Source of the DNA: Giesbergeria sp.
GTDB lineage: Bacteria > Pseudomonadota > Gammaproteobacteria > Burkholderiales > Burkholderiaceae_C
Direction: 5' to 3'
DNA length: 9,574 nucleotides
Assembly: GCA_017987055.1 (NCBI GenBank)
Contig: JAGNUJ010000057.1
Location: 1 to 9,574 of the forward strand
Shown: in pieces, positions 7,970 through 9,574 of the stretch
Layout: every line of letters starts with the position of its first letter
Numbering within the stretch: the stretch's first letter is position 1
Program-made: the position numbers and the translations under genes
The notes under the pieces: generated by a model
Database searches by the model: none
What the model was told of the DNA's origin: nothing
What the model saw: only the letters and a program-made list of their open reading frames with translations

Positions 7970-8644
7970 ATGTCTTTTAATCTTGCCGACCGCCCCTTGA
8001 CTGCCATCGAAGCCCGTGTGCTGGGCACGCTGATGGAAAAAGCCCGCACCGTGCCCGACAGCTACCCGCTGACGCTGAATTCGTTGGTCATCGGCTGCAA
8101 CCAAAAAACCACGCGCGATCCGGTGATGAGCGTCTCTGACGCCGAGGCGCAAGAGGCGCTGGATGAACTCAAGCGCCTGTCGCTGGTGCACGAAAACACC
8201 GGTGGGCGCAGCGCGCGCTGGGAGCACAACTTTCAGCGCGGCGTCGGCGTGCCCGAGCAGTCCGCCGTGTTGCTGGGCCTGCTGATGCTGCGCGGCCCAC
8301 AAACCGCCGGCGAGTTGCGCATCAACGCCGAGCGCTGGTACCGCTTTGCCGATATTTCCTCGGTCGAAGGCTTTTTGGATGAGCTGCAAGAGCGCAGCGA
8401 AGAAAAAGGCGGCGCGCTGGTACTGCAACTGCCGCGCGCTCCCGGTGCGCGCGAGCAGCGCTGGGTGCATTTGCTGTGCGGGCCGGTCGATGTATCGACT
8501 GCCGCTTCGGGCGCGCAGAACGCCGCGCCGCCGGGCCTGCAAGCGCGCGTCGAGGCCTTGGAGGCGCAAGTGGCCACGCTGCAAGCCACCGTGCAGCGGC
8601 TGTGTGATGAGCTGGGCATGGATGCTGCAGCGCCTTTAAATTAA
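7970..8644 (+). CDS. yceH: YceH-family (DUF480) winged-helix protein
   Basis: This is a conserved bacterial family of two tandem winged-helix domains; its biochemical role is not established to my knowledge. The product is 224 residues (E. coli YceH 215). The signature [19 protein letters not shown] (34-52) lies in the first winged-helix domain (about 5-90), and [22 protein letters not shown] (96-117) opens the second (about 95-170). After a low-complexity GAQNAAPPG linker, residues of about 190-215 ([19 protein letters not shown]) form a heptad-patterned coiled coil, likely for oligomerisation. The frame is open upstream to 7832, but ATG 7970 starts the conserved [19 protein letters not shown]. 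The longer version would overlap purN. No clear Shine-Dalgarno sequence precedes it. The family call is strong; the symbol is used by homology only. Confidence 0.92.
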   Translation: MSFNLADRPLTAIEARVLGTLMEKARTVPDSYPLTLNSLVIGCNQKTTRDPVMSVSDAEAQEALDELKRLSLVHENTGGRSARWEHNFQRGVGVPEQSAVLLGLLMLRGPQTAGELRINAERWYRFADISSVEGFLDELQERSEEKGGALVLQLPRAPGAREQRWVHLLCGPVDVSTAASGAQNAAPPGLQARVEALEAQVATLQATVQRLCDELGMDAAAPLN

Positions 8645-8676
8645 AACCATATTTTTATTTTCACCAGATTTTTTAC

Positions 8677-9574
8677 ATGAGTGCGACTCCTGCTATTGAA
8701 GCTCTCCAACGTCAACGCATTGACACTGCCCGCGCACAAATCACCCAAGGTGACTTGCAGGGTGCGATGGCAACCCTGAATCAAGCCCTGCAGCAACACC
8801 CTAACGACCCACGCGTTTTTATGCTGGCGGGATTGGCGGCAGAAAAAGCCGGCAACCCCCCCAACGCTGTTGAATACTTGCGCCGCTGCGTATCTTTGGC
8901 ACCTGAATGGGGACTGGGTCAGCTGGAGTTGGCACTGCTGCTGGCGCGGCAGAACCAGTTTCAAGAAGCCTTGGAAATTGCTGAAAAAATAGCAACCTCA
9001 AACCCCAGCAATCTGCAAGTGCTGGGCAGCGTGATTGCTGTGGCACAGCGCGCCAGACAGCTAGAAGTGACCGTGCGCTACCTGCGTCGCGCACTAGAGC
9101 TGCTTCCTAACGATGCAGGGATGCGCCGTTTGCTGGCACGCAACTTAGGCGACTTGGGTGAATATGCCCCCGCACTAGAGCTATGGAATGCACTGATTGA
9201 TGAAAATCCCAAAGACACTGCGGCATTGCTGGGACGCACACTGGCGCTGATGGCACAAGGCCAGCCAGCACGGGCGCGCAAAGACACGATGGCACTGCTG
9301 GAGTTGGTGCCAGGTGATTCAATCTATGCCTACTACAACGTCCTCGCCCATGGCGCTCAGCCACTGCAACAGCCCGCCAAACTAATCCAAGAGCTGTTTG
9401 ACGCAGCAGCGGCCCAGTACGACCAGCGCATGTTGCACGCATTGCAATACCAACTGCCCCAGCAAGTCGCCAAGCAGCTGATTGCGCGCTACCCCGACAA
9501 AAAAATCAACGTGCTCGACTTGGGCTGCGGCACCGGTCTGCTGGGCGTGTGCTTGGGCCGGCTCGATGGCGCAC
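8677..9574 (+). CDS. TPR-repeat protein with C-terminal SAM methyltransferase domain; 3' end outside the window
   Basis: ATG 8677 opens a frame that stays open to the right edge (299 codons). Six tetratricopeptide repeats are visible. The loop proline recurs at exactly 34-residue intervals (P42, P76, P110, P144, P178, P212), with typical helix pairs such as RVFMLAGLAAEKAGNPPNAV. After a linker, LFDAAAAQYDQRMLHALQYQ leads into methyltransferase motif I NVLDLGCGTGLLG (278-290), where the window ends. The fusion resembles predicted TPR-methyltransferases (COG4976 type). The substrate is unknown: the TPR part may bind a protein partner. No signal peptide or membrane segment is seen, so it is probably cytoplasmic. 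It starts 32 bp after the yceH stop across an AT-rich spacer, without a clear Shine-Dalgarno sequence. By eye, third codon positions are less GC-rich than in yceH. Confidence 0.88.
   Translation, partial: MSATPAIEALQRQRIDTARAQITQGDLQGAMATLNQALQQHPNDPRVFMLAGLAAEKAGNPPNAVEYLRRCVSLAPEWGLGQLELALLLARQNQFQEALEIAEKIATSNPSNLQVLGSVIAVAQRARQLEVTVRYLRRALELLPNDAGMRRLLARNLGDLGEYAPALELWNALIDENPKDTAALLGRTLALMAQGQPARARKDTMALLELVPGDSIYAYYNVLAHGAQPLQQPAKLIQELFDAAAAQYDQRMLHALQYQLPQQVAKQLIARYPDKKINVLDLGCGTGLLGVCLGRLDGA

Noticed and set aside
7928..8584. Minus-strand ORF of 218 codons opposite yceH
   Set aside because: It is antisense to a conserved YceH-family protein and has no recognisable motif.

Overview
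The window looks like ordinary chromosome from a GC-rich betaproteobacterium, most likely a member of the Burkholderiales close to the Comamonadaceae. I base this on the style of the proteins (RarA, FtsK, TrxB, L28, L33), the GC-rich coding sequence and a dispersed palindromic repeat with core ATAGCTGCTAGCGC. From memory, similar repeats are common in that family. Taxonomy is inferred from reading, not from a search.

Layout. Positions 1-4143 (minus strand) hold a tight cluster transcribed ftsK -> lolA -> rarA: DNA translocation at division, lipoprotein transport across the periplasm, and a replication-fork AAA+ ATPase. rarA runs off the left edge. trxB (thioredoxin reductase) diverges from ftsK at 4270. 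Then come a promoter, a leader of about 150 nt and the ribosomal protein pair rpmB-rpmG (L28, L33), closed by a strong A-rich/T-rich terminator at 5841-5879. A long inverted repeat (5913-5992) fills the gap before the convergent minus-strand pair purN -> RsmB/NOP-type RNA methyltransferase (7931 to 5997). purN diverges, across only 38 bp, from a plus-strand yceH-family gene (7970-8644). That is followed by a TPR-methyltransferase gene cut by the right edge.

The functions are housekeeping: division and chromosome segregation, envelope biogenesis, redox balance, translation and purine synthesis. The trxB / ftsK-lolA-rarA order matches enterobacteria, except that lrp, which lies between trxB and ftsK in E. 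coli, is absent. I see no phage genes, insertion sequence, CRISPR array, tRNA or rRNA.

The most unusual signals are three. First, one palindromic repeat family occurs both between genes and, in frame, inside rarA, lolA (where it forms part of the signal peptide) and the RNA methyltransferase gene. Second, the FtsK gamma-domain recognition helix differs from E. coli at all three positions I recall as contacting KOPS DNA. Third, the rpmB leader has hairpins and an 11-nt direct repeat.
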